Assembly (NCBI GenBank): GCA_903904495.1
Contig: CAIVCU010000279.1
Location: 1-6,089 of the forward strand
Source of the DNA: an uncultured Chlorobiaceae bacterium
GTDB lineage: Bacteria; Bacteroidota; Chlorobiia; Chlorobiales; Chlorobiaceae
DNA: 6,089 nucleotides
Reading direction: 5' to 3'
Position numbers and translations under genes: made by a program. Position 1 is the first letter of the stretch, and each line of letters opens with the position of its first letter. This document shows, piece by piece, positions 1 through 6,089 of the stretch. The notes below the pieces were generated by a model that saw nothing but the letters and a program-made list of their open reading frames with translations, had not been told where the DNA came from and did no database searches.

Positions 1-287
1 CCGGCTTCGCAAAAAAGTTCATCATCGGATATCCAGAATAACCGGTGCATCCGGTCTAAAGAGATCACAATGCCGGGAAAAAAGGTATCTGAAAAAAGGA
101 TATTGCTCCCCTTACCCATGAGCGCAAGAGGAAGATGATGCTCCCTGTTCCAAAGGAGCAGATTGGCAAGTTCGGCAGGAGTTTGAGGATGAGCCAAGAA
201 ACGGGAAATACCTCCAATCCCGTAATATGAGAGGGATGCGAGAGAAACATCAGACTCGAAGGGACAGGGAAGTAATAATTCGGACAT
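1..287 (-). CDS. murB: UDP-N-acetylmuramate dehydrogenase (MurB), N-terminal part, cut by left window edge
   Basis: MurB is the cytoplasmic FAD enzyme that uses NADPH to reduce UDP-GlcNAc-enolpyruvate to UDP-MurNAc, the second committed step of peptidoglycan synthesis. My own reading of the minus strand from the ATG at 285-287 gives an uninterrupted frame of 95 complete codons to the window edge. It begins MSELLLPCPF and contains YYGIGGISRFLAHP (residues 21-34), which matches the family's conserved 'T.(I/L)GG.A..(F/L)..P' segment. It also contains GKGSNILFSD (58-67), the FAD-pyrophosphate-binding G-x-G-S-N motif, followed by FPGIVISL. Only about a third of a typical 300-residue MurB is visible, and the catalytic residues lie outside. 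The start is uncertain. An in-frame ATG at 309-311 would add eight residues (MTKPRLCV), the frame stays open to a stop at 339-341, and neither ATG has a good ribosome binding site. The overlapping minus-strand frame at 65-250 is a shadow. The gene diverges from the SecB-like gene. Confidence 0.88.
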   Translation of the reverse strand, partial: MSELLLPCPFESDVSLASLSYYGIGGISRFLAHPQTPAELANLLLWNREHHLPLALMGKGSNILFSDTFFPGIVISLDRMHRLFWISDDELFCEA

Positions 288-451
288 AACGCAGAGTCTT
301 GGTTTCGTCATCAGAAAACGGACTAAACAGAAGGACGCCTAAAAAAAAAGAAAAGAAAACAAATGAAAACTTATAAATTCCATATTTTTAACCTGCAAAA
401 CACATTACAGCGTTCAGTTTCTTTATTCAGCAACCAATTATCTTTCATACC
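288..451. other. Divergent intergenic region between murB and the SecB-like gene
   Basis: These 164 bases separate two genes transcribed away from each other, so promoters for both should lie here. A run dominated by A on the plus strand (341-369, including nine A in a row at 341-349) would give a U-rich stretch in the murB leader. A second AT-rich patch covers 371-390. Only the murB-side promoter candidate could be picked out. No convincing -35/-10 pair was found for the rightward gene, and no operator-like palindrome was seen. Confidence 0.5.
370..398 (-). promoter_or_regulatory. Possible sigma-70-type promoter for murB
   Basis: On the minus strand a TATAAG hexamer (370-375, five of six matches to the -10 consensus) lies exactly 17 bases downstream of TTGCAG (393-398, a weak -35 with only the leading TTG matching). 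Transcription would start near 363 and leave a leader of roughly 50-75 bases before either possible murB ATG. The region is AT-rich, so chance matches are likely. This is a motif match and not proof. Confidence 0.25.
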
Positions 452-904
452 ATGCCAGAAAGCAACGACCGCAGGGTAAATTTTGCCCTTGCACAAATTA
501 CGACTGAACAAATCGCGCTTCTCCCTGAAGTCCTTGTTGAAGACAAGCCTATTACCATAAATGCCGGCCTTAATTTTGGTATCGATAATAAACAGCATCT
601 GTTGAAAGTAATGTTCAAAAACATCTTTCTGCAAGAGGAAACACCGTTTATCATCATCGAAACAGGATGTGTTTTTGCTATAGATCCCGAATCATGGGCG
701 CTTTTTTCAAGTCAGCAGAGCGGTTTTTTTGTATTGCCTAAAAATTTTGCCGGTCACCTTGCAACACTGACAGCCAGTACAGCTCGCGGTATTTTGCATA
801 ACAAAACTGAAAACACCCCGATGAATCGGTTTTTTATACCGGCTAATAACATTGAAGAGATGATCCCGGATAATCTAGCCCTTCCTCTGGAGCCTGTTTC
901 CTGA
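452..904 (+). CDS. SecB-like chaperone-fold protein
   Basis: This 150-residue protein probably belongs to the SecB-like fold group, tetrameric chaperones that hold unfolded secretory proteins for export. The support is a by-eye resemblance in order and spacing. It has an N-terminal strand VNFALAQITTEQI (9-21, compare SecB 'F.(I/L).(R/Q)I...DI'), a strand ITINAGLNFGID (34-45), and then a pair of strands over 50-77 with the pattern 'EETPF...E.G.VFAI', like SecB 'EE.AFL.EV...G.F.I'. The last part, LPKNFAGHLATLTASTARGIL (95-115) with FFIPANNIEEM (127-137), resembles SecB 'LFPYAR..I...V.RG.(F/L).....APVNFDAL'. The length equals that of classical SecB (about 155). There is no signal peptide or membrane segment. 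The start is the first ATG after a stop at 389-391, and no clear ribosome binding site precedes it. It is not beside a toxin-antitoxin pair, so a TA-associated chaperone role is not indicated. The actual client is unknown, and it could be a lineage-specific protein that merely shares the fold. Confidence 0.72.
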   Translation: MPESNDRRVNFALAQITTEQIALLPEVLVEDKPITINAGLNFGIDNKQHLLKVMFKNIFLQEETPFIIIETGCVFAIDPESWALFSSQQSGFFVLPKNFAGHLATLTASTARGILHNKTENTPMNRFFIPANNIEEMIPDNLALPLEPVS

Positions 905-918
905 AGAGAAAAGATAGC

Positions 919-956
919 TGAAAGAGCCTGTCGATAGATTGTGACAGGCTCTTTCA
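919..956. terminator. Inverted repeat, probable bidirectional terminator
   Basis: The arm GAAAGAGCCTGTC (920-932) is perfectly complementary to GACAGGCTCTTTC (943-955), with one extra T-A pair outside (919/956) and a 10-base loop. It starts 15 bases after the stop codon of the SecB-like gene and ends 22 bases before the stop of the convergent nitroreductase gene, which is where a shared terminator is expected. The distal arm ends in CTCTTTC and no long T-run follows on the plus strand. On the minus strand an interrupted T-rich stretch (ATCTTTTCTC) lies several bases beyond the stem. The hairpin is certain as sequence; its use as a terminator is inferred. Confidence 0.75.
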
Positions 957-977
957 TAAAGATTGAATCTTTCGCTT

Positions 978-1544
978 TTACTTCAAAAATGTTTCGGTAT
1001 CGGGTTTTCGAGGTGCAGCTTCGGGTAGTGGCAGTACACCGTAGCCAAAAACAGCCGCAGCATAAGGAACAAAGCCTTTGGGAAAATCCAATCCGATACT
1101 GCTTAATGAAGCTGACCCGTTCGGACTTCCGTAGATCGTAATCGGAGCGTGCTGCCAGCAGGAAGCTACCCCCAGTGATTGAGCCGCAAGCAACATATTT
1201 CCCATAGCAAGAACACTATCCCACAAAGGCGCAATAGCCTTGCTGTCACCAGACACGATCACGAGGGTCGGGGCATGGTAAAAGACATTAAAATCCTCAC
1301 TACTTACCATCTCACGCAATGCGGCATTGTCAGAGTGCTGAAAACTTATTTTGCATAGAGTCTGGAGATTTTCGAGCAGATCAGGATTCTGCACTATCGT
1401 AAAATGCCAGGGCTGCTGCCCCATTGCTGAAGGGGCGTAATGCCCGGCATGAAGAATTTCCTGCATATCCTTGTCATCAATCTGCCTTGGCTGATAATCC
1501 CTTACACTGCGTCGTGTCAGAATGGTCTGTATCGTTTCATTCAT
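978..1544 (-). CDS. Nitroreductase-family FMN flavoprotein
   Basis: Members of this family are small, usually dimeric flavoproteins that bind FMN and use NAD(P)H to reduce nitroaromatics, quinones, flavins or other acceptors; the native substrate is not predictable here. From ATG 1542-1544 the protein has 188 residues. RRSVRDY (11-17) is the family's N-terminal FMN-phosphate-binding signature. APSAMGQQPWHF (37-48) is the second FMN-contacting segment. GVASCW (125-130) and VFGYG (165-169), followed by a C-terminal APRKPDTETF, match the usual tail. Length and motif order are those of a complete short nitroreductase. A GTG at 1578-1580 would add twelve residues (MFFISTTLNRSD), but these lie before the conserved start and the ATG is preferred. 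Its ribosome binding site is weak (GAAGTGAC just upstream). It lies 56 bp downstream of the hybrid kinase gene on the same strand, so co-transcription is possible, although no functional link is evident. Confidence 0.9.
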   Translation of the reverse strand: MNETIQTILTRRSVRDYQPRQIDDKDMQEILHAGHYAPSAMGQQPWHFTIVQNPDLLENLQTLCKISFQHSDNAALREMVSSEDFNVFYHAPTLVIVSGDSKAIAPLWDSVLAMGNMLLAAQSLGVASCWQHAPITIYGSPNGSASLSSIGLDFPKGFVPYAAAVFGYGVLPLPEAAPRKPDTETFLK

Positions 1545-1600
1545 GTCACTTCGATTTAATGTTGTCGAAATAAAAAACACTGGGGGAGAGTCACGTCACT

Positions 1601-3349
1601 TCAATGTGAATCAAGGATCCCACGTACCTTGAGTGCGAGCTCAATGCGAGAGAAAGGTTTCCCAAGAAATGGCAAAGTAACGTGTTGATTCCCCTTACTC
1701 TTTAAAGAGTCATTCGCATATCCTGAAATAAGCAGAATTTTTAGACTGGGACGGCTCTTCAGCAAGAGTAACGCAAGATCACGTCCATTCATGCCTGGCA
1801 TGATGACATCGGTAATGAGCAGATGTACAGTACCCGAATAATCCTTAAAAATCGAGCGAGCCTCAGCTGGGGATTCGGCCACCAAAACCGTATACCCAAA
1901 ACTTTTCAAAAACTCCAAGGTAATATCCCTCACTAACTTATCATCCTCAACGAACAAAATGGTTTCATTGCCTTCTGCTATCTCTTCATTTGCTTTCACC
2001 GATGGTGATGGAGATAGTTTACCGGCATAACAGGGCAGATAAATTTCGAAGGTTGTCCCTTTTCTAATTTCACTGGATACAATAATAGCTCCATTGTTCT
2101 GCATGACAATACCATATACCGTAGCCAGCCCAAGGCCTGTACTGGATGTCTTTGATTTGGTCGAAAAGAAGGGTTCGAAAACAGAATCAAGTGTGGCTTT
2201 ATCCATACCCTTGCCATTATCGTGGACAACAAGCAAGACATAATCACCCGGGAGCATCTCCGGATGATGCTTACAGAATGCCGCATCAATGGAGATATTA
2301 CGGGTTTCGAAGGAAACGGTTCCAATTCCCTGGATGGACTCTTTCGCATTTATTGCAAGATTGGTTATAATCTGATCGATTTGTGTCGAATCCATCTTCA
2401 CTGGCCAAAGATCCTTCGAAAGTGAGTAGTTCAGCTCAATATTAGCCCCAAGAATGCGTTTGAGCATGTTGAGCGTTTTGGAAACTGTATCGTTGAAATC
2501 CAGTACCTGAATATCGATAGGTTGCCTTCGGGCAAAAGCAAGCAACTGACTGGTAAGCCCTGCTGATTTGAGAACCGACATCCGAAGGTCGGAAAATATC
2601 TCCCTTATGTTGCTTTTCAGATCCTCTGTATCGATCAACAGATCAAGGTTCCCAAGCATGACCTGCAGCATATTGTTAAAATCATGAGCAACACCTCCCG
2701 CCAATCTGCCAATTGACTCCATTTTCTGAGCCTGCATCAGTTTTATCTGAAGTGCTGCATTCTGCTCTTCAATCTGCTTTTGTTTGGTTATATCAGTGAG
2801 AATAGCCCTGCATTCCTGACCATCATCGCTAACGACAGCATCAATCCGAACCGTCATCTCCGGGATAGAAGAATCGTTCGGAAGTTGATTGGTATCATCA
2901 TTCAGCAGCCTTATCTGAGCATATTTTGGCTCAATGCGATTGAATACTCGTTCTATGAACGTATTAAAAATCGTAAGGTCGTCTTGATCAACAAAACGTC
3001 CGAAACGATCACCTTTCAATGAGGATCGCTCCTCTCCAAGCATCTTGGTGGCGGTCAGGTTTACTTCGCATATTGTACTGTCACGCGCAAGGGTCAGATA
3101 CCCAAGTGGAGCAAACTCATAAAGCTCAGTGTATCGTTCCAGACTCTCCTCCAGCTCATCCCTCGATAGAAGCAGTTCCTCCTGCTGCATTTCAAGTTCA
3201 ATCTGGTGGATAGAGAGTTCATGGATGACACGATGCATTTCCTCAGATGACGAAGGAACAGCGTTTTTTTTCTGAATTTCTGGCCAGCGCTCTTCGGCCT
3301 TGCGCCTTAACTCTGAGAGTCCCTCTGCAAGCGCTTTTTTCTTTTTCAT
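1601..3349 (-). CDS. PAS-domain hybrid sensor histidine kinase with C-terminal receiver
   Basis: This 582-residue soluble protein should autophosphorylate on histidine in response to a cytoplasmic signal and pass the phosphate to its own receiver. No transmembrane segment or signal peptide is visible. Order: a charged N-terminal helix with the motif IHQIELEMQQEEL (47-59), a conserved lead-in to PAS domains in many environmental kinases; a PAS domain (about 73-192) ending in ILTDIT; a HisKA domain with H-box AGGVAHDFNN (His222) of the NtrB-like 'HDFNN' type; an HATPase domain with N-box residues Asn330/Asn334, G1 motif DNGKGM (377-382), F-box FEPFFSTK (391-398) and G2 motif STGLGL (403-408); and a receiver (about 463-580) with acidic pocket Glu468-Asp469-Asp470, phosphoacceptor Asp514 in TDVIMPGMNG, Ser542 and Lys564 in GKP. 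All catalytic residues are present. There is no DNA-binding output or Hpt domain, so the downstream partner is elsewhere. It follows the CheB-CheR gene by 21 bp and is very probably in its operon. The leader is A-rich with no clear ribosome binding site. Confidence 0.95.
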   Translation of the reverse strand: MKKKKALAEGLSELRRKAEERWPEIQKKNAVPSSSEEMHRVIHELSIHQIELEMQQEELLLSRDELEESLERYTELYEFAPLGYLTLARDSTICEVNLTATKMLGEERSSLKGDRFGRFVDQDDLTIFNTFIERVFNRIEPKYAQIRLLNDDTNQLPNDSSIPEMTVRIDAVVSDDGQECRAILTDITKQKQIEEQNAALQIKLMQAQKMESIGRLAGGVAHDFNNMLQVMLGNLDLLIDTEDLKSNIREIFSDLRMSVLKSAGLTSQLLAFARRQPIDIQVLDFNDTVSKTLNMLKRILGANIELNYSLSKDLWPVKMDSTQIDQIITNLAINAKESIQGIGTVSFETRNISIDAAFCKHHPEMLPGDYVLLVVHDNGKGMDKATLDSVFEPFFSTKSKTSSTGLGLATVYGIVMQNNGAIIVSSEIRKGTTFEIYLPCYAGKLSPSPSVKANEEIAEGNETILFVEDDKLVRDITLEFLKSFGYTVLVAESPAEARSIFKDYSGTVHLLITDVIMPGMNGRDLALLLLKSRPSLKILLISGYANDSLKSKGNQHVTLPFLGKPFSRIELALKVRGILDSH

Positions 3350-3370
3350 GAGAGATTATTTCTTTTTTTT

Positions 3371-6089
3371 TCAGACCTGTTGCGCCTCAGAATGCGGTTG
3401 TGGAATTTCGACAAAAAAAGTATAAACCTGACAGGCTATCTGCTTGTCCGAATGCAATCTTGGCAGAGCATTGGCCCTGATCCAGCGACAACTCTGATTA
3501 GGCGCTTGAACAATTCCCAGAACGGCATCGCTGACTGCATGTCCTGTGCGCAAAGCTACCAATGCAGGATACTCTTCAGAAGGAAGAACTGATCCATCTT
3601 CAAGCACGATTTTCCATCTGAGTTCAGAGGTCGTCTTCCCCATCATCTCAATAATGGAAAAGCCCAGAATACGCTGAGCCTCACGATTTGCCATAAGGAT
3701 CCGCCCTTCGGAATTCTGGAGCATTGCTCCACCAGGTATAGCGTCAAACAAAAATCGAAAATTCTCATCACTATCCAGCAAACTCTGCTCAAATTTTTTG
3801 GAACCGGTGATATCAGTAAATGTAATCACCACTCCGTCAATTCTGTTTTCCAAGGTACGATACGGCATGATGCGAACAGTAAACCATCGGCCATCAGTTG
3901 CTGAAACCTGTTTTTCACTGTAAACAAGAGTGTGAAGAACCTCCCGGGCATCATCAGCAAGAGCTGTATAATGCAGATCAGTAACGATATCGGTTATAGG
4001 GCGCCCAATATCAGTTGAAATTAATTTGATGATTGTGGATGTACGGGTTGTAAAACGTCGGATGTTGAGTGCATCATCAAGAAACAGCGTTGCAATGTCA
4101 GTGCTGTTCAGCAGGTTTTTCATGTCATTGTTTGCCTGCGACAGGTCGCTCACCTTGGACTGCAGCTCCTGATTCACTGTCTGCAACTCCTCGTTCAGAG
4201 ACTGCATCTCTTCCTTTGAAGTAGTCAGCTCCTCATTGGTGCTCTGCATCTCCTCGTTGGCCGATTGCATCTCCTCATTGGTAGATTTGAGCTCCTCCTG
4301 CGAGGTCTGCATCTGTTCACGAATGGTAAAAATTTCATCTCTGCCAGCCTTAAGTTCCTGCTCAAGCAACAACAGATGGTTTTGACTGGTATCAAGGGGT
4401 AAAGCAATCCCTGGAGGTGCAACCATCGAGTTCTTTTTCACGTCTTCAAATACGATCAGGACAAGTCCAGATAAAGCATCTGGCTTTTGAAGCTGCTCAA
4501 TCCTCAGATTCAAGGCCTCTGTTTCGCTATCAGTACCGATAATTATACCTTTTTTGTACACAGCCGCCTTTTGAAGGATCGCATTTCCAAAAAGAGCAGT
4601 CAGCTCAAAGCGTAACCCTTCACGGGCCATTGCAAAAATATTCCAGTTTGCCTTGCCGGCTGCCGGCTCAAGATACTTTCCTGTACGGCCATTGATGTAG
4701 ATGATATCTCCGTTCTCATTCGTCAGTACTGCTGCTGGTGCATAAAGATGAATTAAAACCTGATCAGTCATCATCTGCAGGTTAAGTTCTGATTGAGTAG
4801 ATGTCTGCTTGACATCCACACCATCCTGAAAGGATATAGCCGCATGACGAAATGCAGATGGAAAATCAAGGGGTTTGGAGATTACTCCTTTTGAAAACTG
4901 ACGGAAAAGCCTTGATTTGCTGTCAAGCGATTCAAAAAGGTTGTTATTTGATCCGATCGTTTCAGCGCTTCCGAGAAAAAGAATTCCGCCAGGGTTCAGA
5001 CTGTAATGAAACAGAGATAATAGCTTTTGCTGCAACTCCTGCTCCATATAGATAAGCAGATTACGGCATACAAGAATATCAAGCTTGGTAAAGGGCGGAT
5101 CCATGATAACATTATGAGGCGCAAAAACAATGAGCTCCCGAATCTCTCTTGATATCCTGTAACCACGGTCATCCTTTTCAAAAAATCGCTGCAAACGCTT
5201 TGGAGATACATCCGCTGCAATATTGGGTGGATAGATCCCAAGTCGAGCCTTTACGACAGCATCCTTATCAAGATCAGAAGCAAAAATCTGAATCCTGAAA
5301 TTTCCTGCGGGCTTGATCGTTTCAATCGCCTCTTTTAAAATAATGGCAAGTGAATAGGCCTCCTCACCAGTCGAACAGCCAGCAACCCAGGCACGCAGGA
5401 TACCACCGGACGGTCTTAAAGAAAAAAGAGATGGTATGGCCTTGGTTTTCAGACTTTCCCACACGGCCGGATCACGAAAAAAACTTGTTACCCCAATAAG
5501 CAGTTCTTTAAAAAGCAGTTCCGTTTCATGAGGATTCTCCTGCAAAAACCGGACATAATCGATAATCTTGTCAATCTGATGAATGCCCATACGCCTTTCA
5601 ATACGGCGATAAATAGTATTTTTTTTATAAAGCGAAAAATCATGACCGGTCTGGGTGCGTAAAAGTATCACAACCTTTTCAAGGGCACTCAGCGACTTGC
5701 CTGCAACTGAGCTGATCGGTCTCGATCGGGAAGGGATATGCATTAGATAGGCAACGATCGATGCGGGAAGCTTATCGACCGGAGCGATGAAATCAGCCAG
5801 ACCGGCATCTATCGCACTCCGAGGCATACCATCAAATTTTGCTGAAGCGGGTTCCTGCACAAAAACACCACCTCCTTTTTCCTTGATATCACGCAGGCCA
5901 AGCGTACCGTCAGAACCCATACCTGAGAGAATCACACCGATGCTATGCTGCTGCATAGCATCGGCCATAGAACGAAAAAAGAAATCCACAGGAAGTCGCA
6001 GGCCTCGAGGCTTAACCATATCTAAAAGATGTAACATGCCATGCAGCAACGACATATTTTTATTGGGAGGTATGACATAAACATGATCC
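3371..6089 (-). CDS. CheB-CheR-PAS chemosensory fusion protein, 5' end cut by right window edge
   Basis: The frame runs to the window edge. The ATG at 6053-6055 is internal, because the codons before it read HVYVIPPNKN, the conserved CheB strand preceding it. Residues are counted from the first complete codon (6086-6088); 905 are visible. Order: the second half of a CheB methylesterase (1-117) with PRGLRLPVDFFFRS and SGMGSDGTLG, whose Asp60 fits the catalytic aspartate (the catalytic Ser and His lie outside); the CheR N-terminal domain (about 135-200); the CheR SAM-dependent methyltransferase (about 200-395) with AGCSTGEEAYS (236-246), FASDLDKDA and DILVCRNLLIYM (337-348); a PAS-like domain (448-549); a long heptad coiled coil (571-656); and two more PAS domains (about 657-761 and 776-896). 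It ends there without HisKA or HATPase. CheB removes and CheR adds methyl groups on receptor glutamates; in such fusions the targets are usually unknown. No receptor, CheA or CheW is in view. The separate kinase 21 bp downstream is the natural partner. Confidence 0.93.
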   Translation of the reverse strand, partial: DHVYVIPPNKNMSLLHGMLHLLDMVKPRGLRLPVDFFFRSMADAMQQHSIGVILSGMGSDGTLGLRDIKEKGGGVFVQEPASAKFDGMPRSAIDAGLADFIAPVDKLPASIVAYLMHIPSRSRPISSVAGKSLSALEKVVILLRTQTGHDFSLYKKNTIYRRIERRMGIHQIDKIIDYVRFLQENPHETELLFKELLIGVTSFFRDPAVWESLKTKAIPSLFSLRPSGGILRAWVAGCSTGEEAYSLAIILKEAIETIKPAGNFRIQIFASDLDKDAVVKARLGIYPPNIAADVSPKRLQRFFEKDDRGYRISREIRELIVFAPHNVIMDPPFTKLDILVCRNLLIYMEQELQQKLLSLFHYSLNPGGILFLGSAETIGSNNNLFESLDSKSRLFRQFSKGVISKPLDFPSAFRHAAISFQDGVDVKQTSTQSELNLQMMTDQVLIHLYAPAAVLTNENGDIIYINGRTGKYLEPAAGKANWNIFAMAREGLRFELTALFGNAILQKAAVYKKGIIIGTDSETEALNLRIEQLQKPDALSGLVLIVFEDVKKNSMVAPPGIALPLDTSQNHLLLLEQELKAGRDEIFTIREQMQTSQEELKSTNEEMQSANEEMQSTNEELTTSKEEMQSLNEELQTVNQELQSKVSDLSQANNDMKNLLNSTDIATLFLDDALNIRRFTTRTSTIIKLISTDIGRPITDIVTDLHYTALADDAREVLHTLVYSEKQVSATDGRWFTVRIMPYRTLENRIDGVVITFTDITGSKKFEQSLLDSDENFRFLFDAIPGGAMLQNSEGRILMANREAQRILGFSIIEMMGKTTSELRWKIVLEDGSVLPSEEYPALVALRTGHAVSDAVLGIVQAPNQSCRWIRANALPRLHSDKQIACQVYTFFVEIPQPHSEAQQV
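4160..4303 (-). repeat. 21-nt-period coding repeat for the heptad coiled coil
   Basis: Inside the CheB-CheR fusion, a block of about seven imperfect 21-base units encodes heptads of the form E-E-(L/M)-x-S-x-N, such as EELKSTN, EEMQSAN, EEMQSTN, EELTTSK, EEMQSLN and EELQTVN. The plus strand shows the echo as repeated CTCCTC(A/G)TTGG and CTGCATCTC strings. The repeat forms the rigid helix between the first and second PAS domains. Such 'NEE(L/M)QS(T/A)NEE' helices are characteristic of this fusion family, so it is a protein-structural repeat and not a mobile or regulatory one. Confidence 0.85.
5937..5964. repeat. Perfect 12-bp inverted repeat inside the CheB coding region
   Basis: CCGATGCTATGC (5937-5948) and GCATAGCATCGG (5953-5964) are perfect reverse complements around a four-base loop. 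On the coding strand the element spans codons for Asp-Ala-Met-Gln-Gln-His-Ser-Ile, just before the SGMGSDG motif. It could fold as a stable RNA hairpin within the message. No function is known; there is no adjoining T-run on the coding strand, so it does not look like a terminator. Confidence 0.8.

Noticed and set aside
65..250. Minus-strand 61-codon open frame, hydrophobic, resembling a small membrane protein
   Set aside because: It overlaps the murB reading frame, which has clear family motifs in a different frame; this one is a shadow.
371..657. Minus-strand open frames of 87 and 70 codons opposite the SecB-like gene
   Set aside because: They lie antisense to a better-supported gene, have no recognisable motif and no ribosome binding site.
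1578..1580. GTG as the start of the nitroreductase
   Set aside because: The twelve extra residues precede the normal family start, no ribosome binding site is seen, and an ATG sits at the expected place (1542-1544).
3362..3373. A9 tract at the CheB-CheR stop codon as a transcriptional slippage site that could fuse the two signalling proteins
   Set aside because: The stop is TGA with its A as the first base of the run, so gain or loss of A leaves TGA intact; a second in-frame stop (TAA) follows as well.
3717..3731. Small inverted repeat TGGAGC-ATT-GCTCCA inside the third PAS region
   Set aside because: A 6-bp stem is common by chance in several kilobases of coding sequence and nothing else marks it.
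4160..4303. Tandem repeat taken as a possible DNA-level satellite or CRISPR-like array
   Set aside because: The 21-base period is exactly a coding heptad, the units are imperfect, there are no spacers, and the motif is a known coiled coil of this fusion family.

Overview
The window looks like a piece of a green sulfur bacterium (Chlorobiaceae) chromosome. This rests on the overall feel of the proteins, the moderate base composition and the sensory-gene style, including the 'HQIELEMQQEEL' pre-PAS motif. No taxonomic marker gene is present, so the assignment is only moderately confident. The window holds four complete or near-complete regions of coding sequence, plus one partial gene at each edge. 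No tRNA, rRNA, insertion sequence, CRISPR array or phage gene was seen.

Left part (1-977). On the minus strand is the 5' end of murB (peptidoglycan precursor synthesis), which runs off the left edge. Its N-terminus reaches the FAD-binding GxGSN motif. A 164-bp divergent intergenic region (288-451) with an AT-rich core separates it from a plus-strand gene of 150 codons. The product of that gene resembles the SecB export-chaperone fold. A strong inverted repeat (919-956) follows this gene and probably serves as a shared terminator for it and the convergent gene to its right.

Right part (978-6089). Three genes lie on the minus strand and read leftward. Furthest upstream is a very large signalling protein, cut at the right edge, with the order CheB methylesterase - CheR methyltransferase - PAS - long heptad-repeat coiled coil - PAS - PAS. 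It stops without a histidine kinase domain. Next, 21 bp downstream and in the same reading frame behind two stop codons, is a complete hybrid histidine kinase (pre-PAS helix - PAS - HisKA - HATPase - receiver). A 56-bp gap then leads to a nitroreductase-family flavoprotein. The first two genes are almost certainly co-transcribed and look like a split version of the CheB-CheR-PAS-kinase fusions known in many bacteria. The nitroreductase may be the last gene of this unit, but that is inference from orientation and spacing.

The most unusual sequence-level signals are a perfect 12-bp inverted repeat with a 4-nt loop inside the CheB coding region (5937-5964), a 21-nt-period coding repeat for the coiled coil, and the absence of a convincing Shine-Dalgarno sequence at any gene start in the window. 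No wholly new system could be demonstrated; the split chemosensory/kinase pair is the best candidate for follow-up.
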